Shown here piece by piece: positions 48,448-61,934 of a stretch of 64,000 nt of DNA; positions within the stretch are counted from its first letter, which is position 1; every line of letters starts with the position of its first letter. The stretch is from positions 6,024,096 to 6,088,095 of the forward strand of contig NC_079898.1 in assembly GCF_024868665.1 (NCBI RefSeq), written 5' to 3'. This DNA comes from Triplophysa rosa (lineage: Eukaryota > Chordata > Actinopteri > Cypriniformes > Nemacheilidae). The notes below the pieces were generated by a model, which had not been told where the DNA came from, ran no database searches, and saw nothing but the letters and a program-made list of their open reading frames with translations. The position numbers and the translations under genes were made by a program.

Positions 48448-50269
48448 TCACTTAACATGGCAGTCACCTCTTAAAATGGTTTAGAGGCAATGGGACGATG
48501 TCATTTACATAACCTGTGCTGTGCGGACACAATCATTCATCAATATACTATTCTGTTATTCCAGATGGTTCATTGAAAATTTCAATCCGTATTGATTTTT
48601 TCCTACTGTTCAAAATTCATCCTCTTGGATTCACTCACATTTAAATTCCAACATTTGATGCTGGTTTTTGTGTGTAATTTAATTGACATACGTATCATGA
48701 TGTGCACTGCATCATTATGTTAAATGGGAAATTAGCTTAAGCTAGTGTCTCACTAACCAAACAACTACAGTATATTTCAGTAAAGCATACATCTTTCTGC
48801 TTGTTCTCTTTTGTATGAGGTCTGTCACAGTCACAGATTAAGATTAGAGATACGGTAAAACAAGCGACTGCCTCTGACATCTCACACCGACTCTATCACA
48901 CAAAGCTCACCAGAATAAGAACAAGCTAATGACTAAAAATCGGCAAGTGGGCGACAATATCAGTCACCTCCTCAATGGTAGATCACAGTTTCAATCCATT
49001 ACAAAGCTGTTTACCTCACCACGCCATACAGCCGAGCCTTAGTTTTCCAATGCTTCTTCTTTAGAGAAGGTTGGAACGTGAGGTTGCTTTGTTACAGTTA
49101 ATAAAATCATGCCCAAAGGTTAACCAATCAGATTGAGGAATGGTTTGTTGTTTTGTTTCTTCACCGAGTTTAATTTCCCCCATTCTTTCCCGTTTCCACA
49201 ATTACCTTTTCTCCCGCACAACCTCCCACTTCCCAACATGCTTAGCTGCTGTATAATTATATCGATTTCCTGTTGTGACAGAGCTTAAGTGGACGAGATC
49301 AAGCCCAGTGAAGCCTGCCTCCCCTCCTGTTCGCTTTCATTCAGCGGGAGGGGGGTCTTGGCGCAGAAGCCGTCGAGAGCTTGGCGACGGGCCTGCAAGG
49401 GCGAGGAATCAGATGGGAGCCGCTAGGTTTTTTCAAGATTGCGTCCTTGGAACAACTGGGACGAATACATACGCACAAGCATACGCACACACAGAGATCA
49501 GATAGATGGTGTGAACCAAATGAGAAGCGCGTGGTTTGGGTTGGTGTTTGTCCGTTGTATGCTGGAGAAACGGGCAGTCGGGTAATCGAGTAGAAACACA
49601 ACAGAAGCTATGTTAGCACGGCAGCTGGTCAGAGCTGGACTCATGTGTGTGTGTTTATGGAGTTTTCAGAGCGCCTTCCAGTAAATTTAGCATACTGCTG
49701 TTGTTGTGGTAACTAATGACAGTATAAACACAAATTACAGGCCCTTCAAGTGTGGACAGACACCCAGGCATCTTCAGGCCATTTTATTAGCCATAAATTG
49801 CCATTATATTATGCAAGTCAAGATTTTCTTTAATCGCTCTGTCACTGACTTTGTTTACATGTGCACCAATAATGCAATTATTTCCAATTATCAGAGTAAG
49901 GACTTTATCGCAGTAACATGTTTACATGACATGGGAACACCCCTTTGCGCTGATTTACATGAAAGTTTTATTAGTCTGATTATTCGCTATAATACACAGC
50001 ACAAGTGATGATCTCAGATACAGTAGATGTGTGTTACTGGCTATCGCTTTATTATTTTTGCGTCAAATGCAAATCACCATTATATGGACGTATTTTATGG
50101 TTATTCGTCGGCATGATATAGAAATGTAATGGAAAATACTTCCGCAACAGTGGTATACGCTGTCATCGCGTTCACGTTGTTTCTGTGTGAAAATATGGAC
50201 CAGAGACTGCTGACAGCGAGTTGTGTTGACGGTAAAACTTCAGACTGTCGAACATTCCCCTAAAGTTAG
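48448..50269. other. No recognised gene
   Basis: A moderately GC-rich patch at 49290-49420 has overlapping frames on both strands without motifs. Confidence 0.45.
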
Positions 50270-50560
50270 TTTTTGGTTCCCTTTTGGTTATTTTTTGGGA
50301 ACCAAAAAATAACGTTCTAAGAACGTTCTTTTCAGGTTTCATTTTTGCAACCAGAAAATAACGTTCCAGGCTGGGGTTTTTTAAATAACCAGAAAATAAC
50401 CAGAAAGTAATGTTCCCTGATGGTTGTTTTTTGGTAATTTTTTTGCAACCAGAAAATAACCAGAAAGTAACGTTCACTGATGGATATTTATTGGTATTTT
50501 TTTTTAAACATAAAATAACCAGAAAATAACGTTCCCTGATGGTTCTTTTTTGGTTACGCT
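50270..50560 (-). repeat. Minisatellite-like array, AACCAGAAAATAACGTTCC units
   Basis: About five diverged units of roughly 60-70 bp repeat the order AACCAGAAAATAACGTTC, CTGATGGTT, TTTTTTGGT. They generate a repetitive Lys/Asn-rich minus-strand open frame (50172-50651) that is not a convincing gene. Confidence 0.87.
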
Positions 50561-52832
50561 CACGTCCCTCGTGCACTTTCTGTGTATCTGTATGTATGAA
50601 CATTACTGTTTCTGCTTGTTTCCGTTTCTGATTTTTCTTGCGTCTCTGCATTTGTCCTCATATAGTTCAGGTCAGTTTTAAAGTTTTCTATCTCCATGTT
50701 GTAATGCAAAGTTGGAATGTGTAGAGAAAGAAGTAAAATTACCAGAGAAAAGGACTGACATGAAGCAAAAGATGTAATACTTCCTTCGAGTTTAATAAGG
50801 CTGCTCACAGTCATCGGCATACATGCAGATTCAAGCTACAAAACACACTGTAAAAGGTATCCAACTTCGGTCACAGAAACAGAAGCCGGCGGAGCAGTTC
50901 TCTCATCTCACGTTAGTTCTCCCCCTTCGTCTTGACATGCCGTCTCACGCATGCGCAGATCTTTATTACTGTAAATACATGAAGTGACCGTACACTGTCT
51001 ACCCCGCACGCGAGCAGCACGGTGTTGGGTTAAGAGCAAGTGTATGACCCAAACATCAACAACACGTTCGTTCACAGAAAAATCGCCAATGTTAAAAATG
51101 GTCAAATGAACTCTCACAGTGTATATATAAGATATTGCTGTGTTCGGATATAAAATCACACCCCCACCATATTTTCAAACATAACTCCGGTTATATTGCA
51201 GCTATAAGGAAACGTCCGCTTGATGACATCATATTACTGGTATTTTGAGACAGCTGTGTGAACGGTCTTACCGGTAAATTAACAGAATGCCACTGCTTGT
51301 GTGAACAGCACATTTGTGTATTTACTATAAATTTACCAGAATGACTTTACCAGTCATTTTCCAGCATTGCTGTGTGAAAATGAGCGTGCAATCTTTGTCA
51401 GTGTTTTCAATTGACTAAAACTGGCTCGATGAAGGTGACTTACACAAACTGTAGAAGTTTGTAAAGAGCTGTTTGCACGCTTCACTGACAAGCAAAATTC
51501 GCCCCTTGAGGAATAAATCATCCATAAGTGAATATTGGACATCAAAGCTAATATTGAGCTCTATCCAAAAACATACATGTATCGCAAAACCTGCAAGGTT
51601 AGCGCCAGTCACTTCCTCTCTCATATCCCCTGCTGACCTCTCACACTAACACTTTCATTGACTTTGGTACTTCCACATTCCCTGATGTCTGGGTTTCATT
51701 AGCATGACCTAACAAACTGAGATCTTACAGAATTTCTACTACTAAACAAATATACGGCTGAAAATGTCAAGGTCCTGTGCTGTTAAGCCCCACATCGATC
51801 ATTCCGGTCATGGGGAAGCCCTCATACGCTTAGATCTCAATCCAGATGTGAAACACAAAGCATCTTTGTACACCAAACCCTACATTAAAAACAACACACC
51901 ACATTTAGTTACACATGAGCAGGGGTGTAGAAGTAAAAATGGGCGGGAGGAGCTAGCAAGCTACACTGTGACTATACGGCTGCATGTTCAAGCAAGATAA
52001 GCAAACAAAATATTTTGATAAGAATGAGAGACTGGAAATGCAAACAAGCTAACAAAGTAATCTTAGTCATAACCTCAGTGCTATGCAAACATTTATTACA
52101 CCATCGATTTGATAAATCTGTACATTCCCTGTCGCTGTGTGAAACAACACTACTGTTACTTAACAACAGTCTGATGATGTCATAACACATCCAGACTTGT
52201 GTAAGAATAAAACGAGCAACGAGAAAAGCATTAAAGAGATGTTGACATAGGCAAGGGGGCATTTACACTTACATTCACATAAACTTACAACACGCATATT
52301 AGAAATACATTCATAAAACCGTTGTGTCATTGTCCGTTTCAGTGAAAAAATAATCAGCTCTATTAATTTCTTTTAATAATGCCACGCTTTTGTTTTCCAG
52401 TCTGGACACTGAAAGAAGGGGTTTAAAATTTCCAGTAGCCTATGCCAGACAGGCAATCCCTTCATTCATCATCAACATTTCACACACTTGCATTACAGTT
52501 CGAACAGGATGGTGTTTTTTCCTGAACTCTTTATGATGCTGAAAATGACTACTTCAAATCACATCAGGCATACCTCATTTGATTGTTTTGAAATTAAATA
52601 AATCTAAATAATAAAAACAACCAGAAGAGGATAAAGGTCTAGTAAGAGACAGCAATACGCAAAAGCCAGATGGAGAAGTGAGGGGTATAGTGTTGGCATG
52701 CATCACACGTTTGGAATATGACCTCCAACGACCAGAAATATACATACCTGCATAAACACATTTTAAAGCACTGCTTGAGGAGTGTGTGGTATAGCCAAAA
52801 TAGTTTCAGGGTATGAGTTACTGTATATCATG
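50561..52832. other. No recognised gene
   Basis: Short frames only. TTGGGTTAAGAGCAAGTG followed by TATGACCCAA (about 51024-51052) is a minor inverted motif. Confidence 0.45.
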
Positions 52833-52995
52833 CACTGTAAAAAAACAGAAATTTCTGGGCAGCTGGTAAAATAACTTTTTCCCCTGTAAAATTACATGTT
52901 TTCCGTGGTTTTCTTGTAAATTTGCAGTCTTTTTCTGTAATTTGACATTTTTTTCCATATTTAAAAAAATACATGAAAAATCTGTTAAGTAATAT
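52833..52995. mobile_element. CACTGTAAAA MITE, right end lost
   Basis: It starts CACTGTAAAAAAACAG and contains TTTCTGGGCAGCTGG, CCCTGTAAAATTACATG and TGCAGTCTTTTTCTGTAATT. No terminal TTACAGTG is found. Confidence 0.65.
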
Positions 52996-54712
52996 TTTTT
53001 TTTTAACAATATACTACAACTCTATTATTTTTGCTGTAACTCCATTGACAAATTGTTTATAATAAAATAAACAAGTGCCAATGTCTTTCTAGGATAATCC
53101 AGTGAATTGCATTTGTTACAAATAAAAGGTACTTTATCTTATTTGACTATTTCTCGCTCTCTTCATCTGGAACTTAATGGATATAAACTAAGAGATGGGA
53201 TTATTCGTCAAAATAAATGATAAGCCAGACTCAAAAACAGTTTTAAATTATGTAACGCTTGAGTTAAAAACAAATGACTCAATGCAGTAGACTCAATACA
53301 AAATACATCGGACAAGCCACATTCAAAGTTGTTGACCTGTGATAACACGTATCACTTAAGAGTCGCTGCCTTGATCATACCTACATTGCATCATATGCTT
53401 CACATATAAAACTACATGCAGACAGAGTTATAAACCCAAATCCACATTCATTCTGCCCCTTTCAAATCTATAGTGAACAGCCATTATAGCGCAACTCTCT
53501 GACTGGGATCTCATATCACGGGTCACCTTCATCTAAAAGTTTAGATGAAAACTTCATTAGTCATCTAATTTACTGAGCTGATGCAGATTCTCAATGGAGA
53601 GAGATTTGTTTTCCTGTCAAAAGTAATAACATCCATGGTGCGTCCGATAGTAACTAACCAATGAGAAGGCCGGGTGTTTGTTACAGTCCAAGAATCCAAG
53701 GGAAACATCAGGGGAGAGACGTAACCAACCAGCCCCTCATCCATCATCATAGTTCTCTCACCGGCCTCCATTATCAAGGATGACTTGCACCTACGGGCAG
53801 TCGGAAAACACAGAGAGATGCCCGGTGCGACTGCAGAGGTCGACTCGTGTACGTTCACTTATACCCATCGCAGGTCTAGTAACTCTTGATCATCTGCTCA
53901 TCAACATTGTCAGCTTCAGTTAAAAAAATCAACACTGTCCGGTCCACACTCAAGATCTGCTGCAATTTAATCCACTTGAGCTGATTAAGTATTGAATAGA
54001 TTTGAAGACAGCTATGAGACAGTATTGCCAATGGGGGAAAGTGGAAAGAGCCTTACACTGTGCGTTTTCAAACGGAAACTTAAATCAAACCTAATCTCTC
54101 TATTCCCAAAAATAGAGAGTTGCCTATGTAGGTTGAATTTTAGGGTATAATAGTAATGTAATTCATTTGATAAATTGACTATTTACTCGATATTTCTATG
54201 TGAGCACTATTGTATGCTCAAAGTTGCCGGCTGTTTAGAAAATTCCAACCCGGTGACTTGTGGGATTCCATTTCAGGATGCAGCCCAAGACAGCAAGGCA
54301 GCTGACTGGACTTTGGAACAGAGTCCACATTCACATATTAATATAATAATTGAATAGAAGTCAATGTAAACAGGCTAAACCCCCAGCTCTAAGTGCCCCC
54401 TGGACTTTCCTTAAATTTCATAATGACTAGATAAAAGGAAGAGTTGGGGTGGAGGAGGAATGAGGAATGCCAAATGAATGGCATCATCATGTCCTGAAAG
54501 AATTGATTCATGAGTATGCTCCTCCCAAAACCTTGTTGGAAAACCCATGAAAAACAATGAAACCTAAAGCACTTCTAGGAGCTTACACAGGAAGAAACGC
54601 TTGAATAATGTCATTGACCTGCTCATGACTAGTTGGGAATCCCTCGGTTTACATATTTTGTGTTGATACATCTATAGGGAAAGATACACAAAGACAATGT
54701 TGAGCACACACA
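52996..54712. other. No recognised gene
   Basis: No exon-like segment was recognised. A 24-bp palindrome (CTCTCTATT, then AATAGAGAG) lies at about 54096-54119. Confidence 0.45.
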
Positions 54713-55515
54713 CAGGGTTTTTCCTGGCTCAAAATGAGGTGGAGGTGGTGCCATCCTGATCTTTTACACACACACATAGGCCTACCAAAACCAAACCAAA
54801 GTGACTTTGAGTTTGACATTAAAAGTTCTAATAAAATTAGACAAAAATGACAATTATTAAGTTATATAAAACATTACTTTTATTCAACCAAACAGAAATG
54901 TTTTTTTAATCAAATAAAGCTTTTTATCATTTTCAAATAACTTTTCAGCCCACAATAGACAACTGAATTAACCAGTCTTTCTAAATGAGCATAGCTCATT
55001 CACATCTTGCATTCTCTGTGGTTCACTTTAAATGATTCAAGGATCTCTTAAATTCGCTAGTGACTGAAAAGTTCAATAGTTTAAATGAATCGGTTCAAAT
55101 GAGTCATTCGTGTGCGAGTCGTTCTGAACGCAATGTGCGTTCATACTGGCGAACTCGCTGTGTACAGTATACGCTGATTCAACGATCCAACTGCACAGCT
55201 AAAGACATTGCAATGATGTACGTCATGTTAATTTAATACATTTCAATAAATTAAACGTACTTGGATGCAAAAACAAACAGCTGTGAAACACAGGCTGGCT
55301 CTCGTTCTGGATCTCTTTTTAGCGCCCAGTGTGCTGATAACGAAACAGCGCCTCCACTGTGGCGTAATGTCGCAACTGCAGTTACAAATGACAGTCTGTT
55401 AAATGCACGCAGCATTTCTTGTGAAGACTCACAACATAATTTTGGGAGAGCCTGAGGCGGCACGACAATAGATGGAGGCGGCCGCCTCCAATTTCTCTAT
55501 GCAGGAAAAACCCTG
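54713..55515 (+). mobile_element. hAT-like MITE copy 1 (CAGGGTTTTTCCTG ends, 803 bp)
   Basis: It has 14-bp TIRs CAGGGTTTTTCCTG and CAGGAAAAACCCTG. It is homologous over its whole length to the element at 58050-58860, differing by scattered substitutions and short indels. The flanks are CA-rich (ACACA on both sides), so the TSD is not diagnostic. It carries a GAGGCGGCCGCCTCC palindrome near its right end. No coding sequence was recognised. Confidence 0.88.
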
Positions 55516-56094
55516 CACACATTTAACCAAACCCAAACATATGCTATAGAACTTTGCATTACTTGAAGGATTTAGAAAGATTAAAGGCACAATTGTACCG
55601 ACTACCGAGTCATAATTATGTGCATTACCATGAACACTAAACCAACAGATCCTTACTCTCTTTATTAAACACAACGGAACCGTGTTGCATAAGTTTAAGC
55701 TTATTATTCATCCAGCTGTTTGCCCTTAATGACATTCCTCCAGGCTGAATAAATGACACCATCCATTGTCAACTCAGAGACCCTCCAGTTAGTAGACTGA
55801 TCATTTACCATAACAAAAAAATCTAAAACCCTTTCATCTGTTGGATTAGCATCGATATATCTTGATTATTGGTTTTTAAAACGACATGCAACACTATTAC
55901 TGCTCATCTGTATACAAAAGAATGTCCATCTTATAGACTTTCATTAAAAGAAGAAACCTGAGCTATATCTGATGACCATACTATCATAGAGACTTGGTGA
56001 TGAGCTCTTTTGACCTGGGTCAATATGAAATCACCTACCAACTGCATTCTAAAAGAAACGGAATGCTTCTATGATCTCATAGCAACAAACCCAA

Positions 56095-56975
56095 AATCCA
56101 GATACATTTAAAAACTGTGTTTTCGCTCTTTGTCCAGTTTTTCCAAAAGCTCCTAATCCGCCTTGAAACGTCTGAAAACACTTACGTTTATGTACTGTGC
56201 ATGAGTAAAACGTAAGACACTTTGACGTGCGTCAATTCTGTCCGGGGTATCTTTCTTTCGGACTCATTGAAATTTTGCGGCAATGTAAAAAAATGGCCCA
56301 AAGTGTTTGGAAAATTGATGGAAAATGTGTTGTAACACAAGACTATAAAGTGGCAAATGTAATTGTAAATATTAATACACTATATGCACATAGGGTGATG
56401 ATGTACTTTCACTAGAATCTCAGCCGCTAAGCCACTTCCACTCTCATAGCACTGAGGTAATTTGCCACCAAACATTAACAATATGTTTACTAAAAAAAAA
56501 CGTTCACATTCCAGCGAACCGACAGCTCTGCAGCTGAGCATTGTTGAGTGCTTCTGTGATCAAGCCTCGAGTGAGTGCAAAAATTTACTTACAAGTTTTT
56601 GTCTATATTTGTGAATGCAACTTGAAACGTATAGCTTGAAGCCTTGGTTGTCAAATGTAGTGGTTTGATAATTTGTCTCACATCTTTGACATTGACAAAA
56701 CGCGAAAGCGATCGTGCATATAGTCTATTGGCCAAAGCAAATCAAGTGAAATATTAGACTACTTTTAAGTAACAAATTAAATAAATGAAGCAATAGTGGT
56801 GCATCATGTGACCAAAATTGTGTCATCGTTTTCTAAAGCATTAGTTTTCACTTTTTTGTTTATTTATCCAGTTTGGAAAGCGTTTTCAAAACGTTTCATT
56901 TTAGTTGCCAAAAAACAGACCTCGGTGTGAACGAAAGGCTAAAACTGAGAGAAAAAAGATGGCCCCACACTGGCC
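56095..56975. mobile_element. Possible decayed inverted-end element
   Basis: The left part (AAAAACTGTGTTTTCGCTC, about 56109) and the right part (TGTGAACGAAAGG to CTAAAACTGAGAG, about 56926-56953) are loosely inverted. GAAAACGCTTTCC-type blocks occur on the inner side. The boundaries and family are uncertain. Confidence 0.3.
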
Positions 56976-57902
56976 CCGGGTCATATAGTTCGGCAGAGAA
57001 ACAACGGTCGCATTTTATTAGTTCCTCAAACAATAATGCACAACCAGGCACAGTTTTAACTTGTCAACATTCTTGTCACAGCAGTACTCTCTCATCAACA
57101 AAAGATAAAAGAGAAACATTCAAAAACCTGACAGAGAACAGAAGAGAAAATGGTTTACGTTGCTGTCTAGAGAGAGACAAGCAGACTCTAGATTTAATAC
57201 TCGATGGCAGAGTCAGTATTAAGCTTATATAGCCGTATAAATCAGACAAATACAAAGTCATCCTTAGTCACAAGAACACGTCAATCCTTTTTGATGGCTG
57301 CAGAATCTGCAGCTCCAGAAGCATTACATATTCAGTCAAAAATGCATAAAACATGAACACGTTCAAAAGCCGGTGTTCAGGTCTGTTCCAGAAACAGGAC
57401 AATAAGAGGTGTGAATGTCGACTCACGCTTTTCCTGCTAATCCAGATCACTGAAGCCGCCCAGTCAATCACAGGCGCGTTTAATTGGTCCATTAACATGC
57501 TGATTGGAATAAAACGCCGGGTAGGGCTGAGATCATTCACAATCGGTTTCACTTAAACAACGTTCATGCCATTCAGATCTGCTAATGGTTTCTTGAACAT
57601 CTGCATTCTTCTACCAAAGCAGATGGAACACTACTATAAAGACTTGAAGCTGTGTAATCAAGATAATAAAAAGACAACATATTTTATTGCGTTGTCTTCA
57701 TTGGTTCCAAGCAATAACATACAGCATGACCAATGTGGTCTGAATCACAAACGAACACGTTTGTGAATAAATCAGTCAAAACAACTCACAAATGAGTTTC
57801 AACCTCACTGGATCAATTTACCCAAGTTAACACTTGAGCCCTGATGTATTCACACACGCATCAGAATTTATAGAAATTATGTCTTGGCTGTGTGCGCACA
57901 CT

Positions 57903-59015
57903 TTAAAGGGACAGTTCACCCAAAAACGAAAATTCTGTCATCATTTACTCACCTTCAGATTGTTACAAACCAATATAAAAAAACAACGGAAGATATTTTC
58001 AAGAATGTCAGTAACCAAACAGATCTCATTCCCCCCCTGACTGCCATAGCAGGGTTTTCCTGGCTCAAAATGAGGCGGAGGTGGTGCCATCCTGATCTTG
58101 TACACACACACGAAGGCCTACCATAACTTTAAGTGGCTTAACCAAAGTGACTTTGACATATTGAAAGTTCTAATAAAATTGGATGAAAATGACAATTATT
58201 AAGTTATATAAAACATTACTTTTATTCAACCAACAGAAATGTTTTTTTAATCAAATAAAGCTTTTTTTATCATTTTCAACTAACTTTTCAGCCCACAATA
58301 GCCAACTGAATGAACCAGTCTTTCTAAATGAGCAAAGCTCATTCACATCTTGCATTCTCTGTGGTTCACTTTAAATGATTCAATGATCTCTTATATTCGC
58401 TAGTGACTGAAAAGTTCATTAGTTTAAATGAATTTGTTCAAATTAGTCATTCGTGTGTGAGTCGTTCTTAACGCAATGTGCGTTCATACTGGCGTACTCG
58501 CTGTGTACTGTATACGCTGATTCAACGATCCAACTGCACAGCTAAAGACATTACAATGATGTACGTCATGTTAATTTAAGACATTTCAAGAAATTAAACG
58601 TACTTGGATGCAAAACAAACAGCCGTGAAACACAGCTAGCTCTTGTTCTGCAACTCTTTTTAGCGCCTCAGTGTGCTAATAACGAAACAGCGCCTCTACT
58701 GTGGCGTAATGCCACAACTGCAGTTACAAATGACAGTCTGTTAAATGCACGCAGCATTTCTTGTGAAGACACCAGACATAATTATGGGTCGAGAGTCTGA
58801 GGCGGCACGACATGTGACGGAGGCGGCCGCCTCCAATTTCTCTATGCAGGAAAAACCCTGCATAGTAGGGAAAATAAATACTATGGGAGTCAATGGGGGG
58901 TGAGATCTGTTTGGTTACTGACATAATTCCAGATATCTTCCTTTTATACAGGTTTGTAACAATCTCATGTAAATGATGACATAATTTCCATTTTTTGGGT
59001 GAACCGTCCCTTTAA
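57903..59015. mobile_element. TTAA-flanked MITE (AGGGACAGTTCACCC family), interrupted
   Basis: The left end TTAAAGGGACAGTTCACCC is at 57903 and the right end GGGTGAACCGTCCCTTTAA closes at 59015. Without the inserted 811-bp element and its TSD it would be about 300 bp, like the copy at 33377-33691. Confidence 0.87.
58050..58860 (+). mobile_element. hAT-like MITE copy 2, inserted in another MITE
   Basis: This is the second copy of the 54.7-kb element, same orientation, 811 bp. It interrupts the MITE 57903-59015. The 5-bp CATAG at 58045-58049 is repeated at 58861-58865. The uninterrupted relative at 33377-33691 has the corresponding site continuous. Confidence 0.9.
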
Positions 59016-61069
59016 GAGCTAAATCTATACAGTTTTATACATTGGGCCTGTCATCTGCTAACTAATCCATAAGTCTTTACAAAATATCTAGTAGCGTGAC
59101 AGTAAGACACACTGGAATGAACTACACGGTGTGTCTCTTATATATCAACGCTGCCCAGACTGATAACAGATCTATGCATGGACCCCAGTGAGAACCACAG
59201 AGATCTCCTAGAAGATGATTTACTTCTTCAGATATTGTGAATGTTTTGGCATTTCTCCTCATTCAAATAGGAAGCTTTTATTGAACAGGTGAGTCAATAG
59301 GGAGTCAACATGAGTTAAGTATTTACCTCAAGAGTCCAACAACAGATTCACTGTGTGACCGACATTTCAGAGCTGCTTTTGCCTTATAATGACTGGTTTC
59401 AGCCAAGAATTATTTCCTGTATGCGACTAAAATGTATTTATTTGTTTGTAGTTTGGACAAATAATCTTGGTCAAACAAATTCAGAATGGTCGTTTCTCAA
59501 TTCCAAGAACGAAAAATGGACTGGGAATTGGGATGGACGCACCGCAGCGACTTCAAGTGGGTTCAGTACATGCAAGTCTCCATTCAAGAACCTCATTTCT
59601 ATACTTCATAGTCATATTTTCTCAAACAGTGAAATGTGGGACGAAGTTTTACCAGGAATTTAGAAAATACACTGTAAACAATCAGTCCTTAGTACAATCA
59701 AATTGGAACCAACTTGGATTTGTGTGCAGTGTGAACAAAGCAAAAGTGTTTTTAGGCAAAGTGAAGCCTTGTTGGTTTTGCTGAAGTGCAGTATTTAGGG
59801 AAACTGTTGAGGAATAGCAATTGGTTAAACACCTCACATCTGCTCTCTGCATGTTTATGATAGAACGGCGCTTTGAGACTCGGTGCCCCAGAATGAACAG
59901 ACGAAGGCAGCACGGCCTTACTGTCAAAAACCTGTCACTGCTCACTACCAGTTTGACAGGTTTGTGCTAAGCATTGCAAGTCCCCACGCAATGTTGGTTT
60001 GGGGAACACTATAAATGCCAACAGGGCCACAAATACTACTGCCCAGAGGGAAATAAATAGATGACACACAGAATTCATGATCAAACTGAGATCGTTTAAT
60101 CCACAGAAAGGGTCGGGGGGCAATTCACAGAGTCCGGTGGTGCGAGTCTTATCGCAATCTAGTGATACGGTGCACCGCAAAACTAAACGATAATTTATTT
60201 GCATCTCATCTAAAGCAAATACTAGGAGGAGCTCAGGCATTACATTTCAAATCACTCACATCTGTGCCAAGACAAGCCTTACAAATAAAGCCTGCGGGTT
60301 TCAGGTGCTATTTTGATATATGACAATATACTATTGGATGACCATATTGACGTTATATAAAATGTATACTGTCAGGAACTTATGAAACTGTACTATCGTG
60401 TCTGAAAAAATGGTATTTGTCTGGTATTTTGTCCACAAACATGCTAATACTGTACCAAAGTAGTTTTTAAGGGTGGATAATAAAAGTACTGCATAATGGT
60501 AGTTTAGTATTCACTTTTTTTCATTCCCTAATAAATCCAATAGGTAAAAAAATGGTATTACCACAATAGCTTTGTATAAGCACACTGAAGTGGACAATGA
60601 ATAAAGTGCATCTCTTTATTTGTGGTACTGTAAGGTTCTTTAAAGCATTCAGTTCTATGGAAGTGGCATGCTGTATTTTGCACCATAGTGCTAGCTAGTA
60701 AGGGAACTCCTTCACTCTCCCTCTCATGTTCATTTCATTCTTGAGCAAGTCATGAATGTGTGACAAATGAAAAGCTATGACACAAAGGAGCTTTCCCAAA
60801 CATACTGAAGGGCTATTGAGCAATGCGCACTGGAGTTTGTTTGAAAGGAAAACCCGGAGGCTTGCCCCTGGAAACGGGAAACACCCGCAGAAGGAAAGAG
60901 GGGGTGAGGGAGTCAAGAATGACATAATTACTCGAAGAACACAAGTCAACGCGAGATCGAGTAAATCCCTCATTTCCCACTGATGGGGAGGCCCTGAGTT
61001 CACACTTAACGCGTTTGTTCCGTCTGTCCATCTGTGCTGTTTTTCAACATACGTTTAACGTACGTACAC
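59016..61069. other. No recognised gene
   Basis: The overlapping frames 59355-59784 (plus) and 59682-60240 (minus) show no motif. This is the part of intron 1 just before the CpG-rich block. Confidence 0.45.
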
Positions 61070-61811
61070 ATGCGTCAGGCAGACGTCGCGTCGCGGGCGT
61101 TGCGTTTTAAACACGTCGCGTCAAGTTCAGAATAGTTCGACCTCGTTCGGTGTCGCTGCTGTGAACGCCCCTCAAGACCAGAGTTTTGCCGCACTGTCAC
61201 TCTCTCACCTCGCGTACGGTCTCGCACGCGTTCAGTCGGACACTGCAGAGAACCGCGGTCCGTCCGGTTTGGAAAAGCCTAGGAGAGCACGCGCTCAGCG
61301 GCGAATTCGTTAAAGTGATTCAGTGCCACGTAATCGATCGCTCAAAGTGGATGAAATCGGCCGTGTGTCAGAGTTGCGCGTCTAGTCAGCGTTAAAGTTG
61401 AGACCACTGTTGCTTTCAAGGTTATTCTGGAAATGGAGCGCGCGGAACCCACGAGCGCGTCCGATCGCCCGCGTTTACGCATGCAAACTTGAATTGTAAG
61501 TGGGATGATCAGACATTGAATAGCTGAGCGAAGATATCACTACACCGTACACGAGTAACGTTAGACGCCTTCGGGACGTCTCGTACCGATGGCACACTGG
61601 AAGTGCACCGCTTCATGATGCAGCACTGCCGTTCTTCGCTGTACAATGCGGAAAGAAACGTCCCAAAAACGATGCACGCACGACACTTCCTTATCGGGAT
61701 CTTTCCATCTTATCCTTTCCAGACAGAGAGGAACCCAACCCCCTTATCGCTCCCTTAACAACCCTCCCCTTGCCCAGAAGCAGCAGCCCGTGCTCGGTTT
61801 TCATTCCGGGG

Positions 61812-61817
61812 ACTCAC
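61812..61817 (-). promoter_or_regulatory. mcu: Splice donor of mcu exon 1
   Basis: On the minus strand the exon ends ACG and is followed by GTGAGT, the consensus 5' splice site. The open frame continues past this point only to a stop near 61755, so the protein-like part ends at the donor. Confidence 0.8.
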
Positions 61818-61934
61818 CGTTCTTGTGCTCCGGTGATGTCGATGTGAGGAGACACCGAATGCGGGAAAGGCAGAGGCTACGGCTCCGCTGCTCCGGGATA
61901 GGAGGAGGACCGATCTACACGCTTTCGCAGCCAT
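61818..61934 (-). CDS. mcu: Mitochondrial calcium uniporter (MCU), first coding exon only
   Basis: Reading leftwards from an ATG at 61934, this exon encodes 39 residues starting MAAKACRSVLLLSRSSG and ending near a His/Arg-rich SSHRHH segment. It is rich in Arg, Ser, Ala and Leu and lacks acidic residues, as expected of a mitochondrial presequence. The order MAA, RS(V/L)LLL, FP..GVS, HR..H matches the N-terminus of vertebrate MCU, the pore-forming subunit of the inner-membrane Ca2+ uniporter. The ATG has G at -3 and G at +4. An in-frame upstream ATG at 62069 is in a poorer context and adds a sequence unlike an MCU start. The exon ends ACG at a perfect GTGAGT donor (61812-61817), in phase 0. 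The coiled coils, transmembrane helices and DIME selectivity motif lie in exons not recognised here. Identity is from remembered family resemblance, not a search. Confidence 0.82.

Noticed and set aside
50172..50651. 159-residue minus-strand frame
   Set aside because: Most of it is the tandem array translated. The repeats are imperfect at DNA level with no sign of protein-level constraint.
59355..59784. Overlapping 102- and 105-residue plus-strand frames
   Set aside because: Two frames over the same DNA, no motif, and composition like the surrounding intron.
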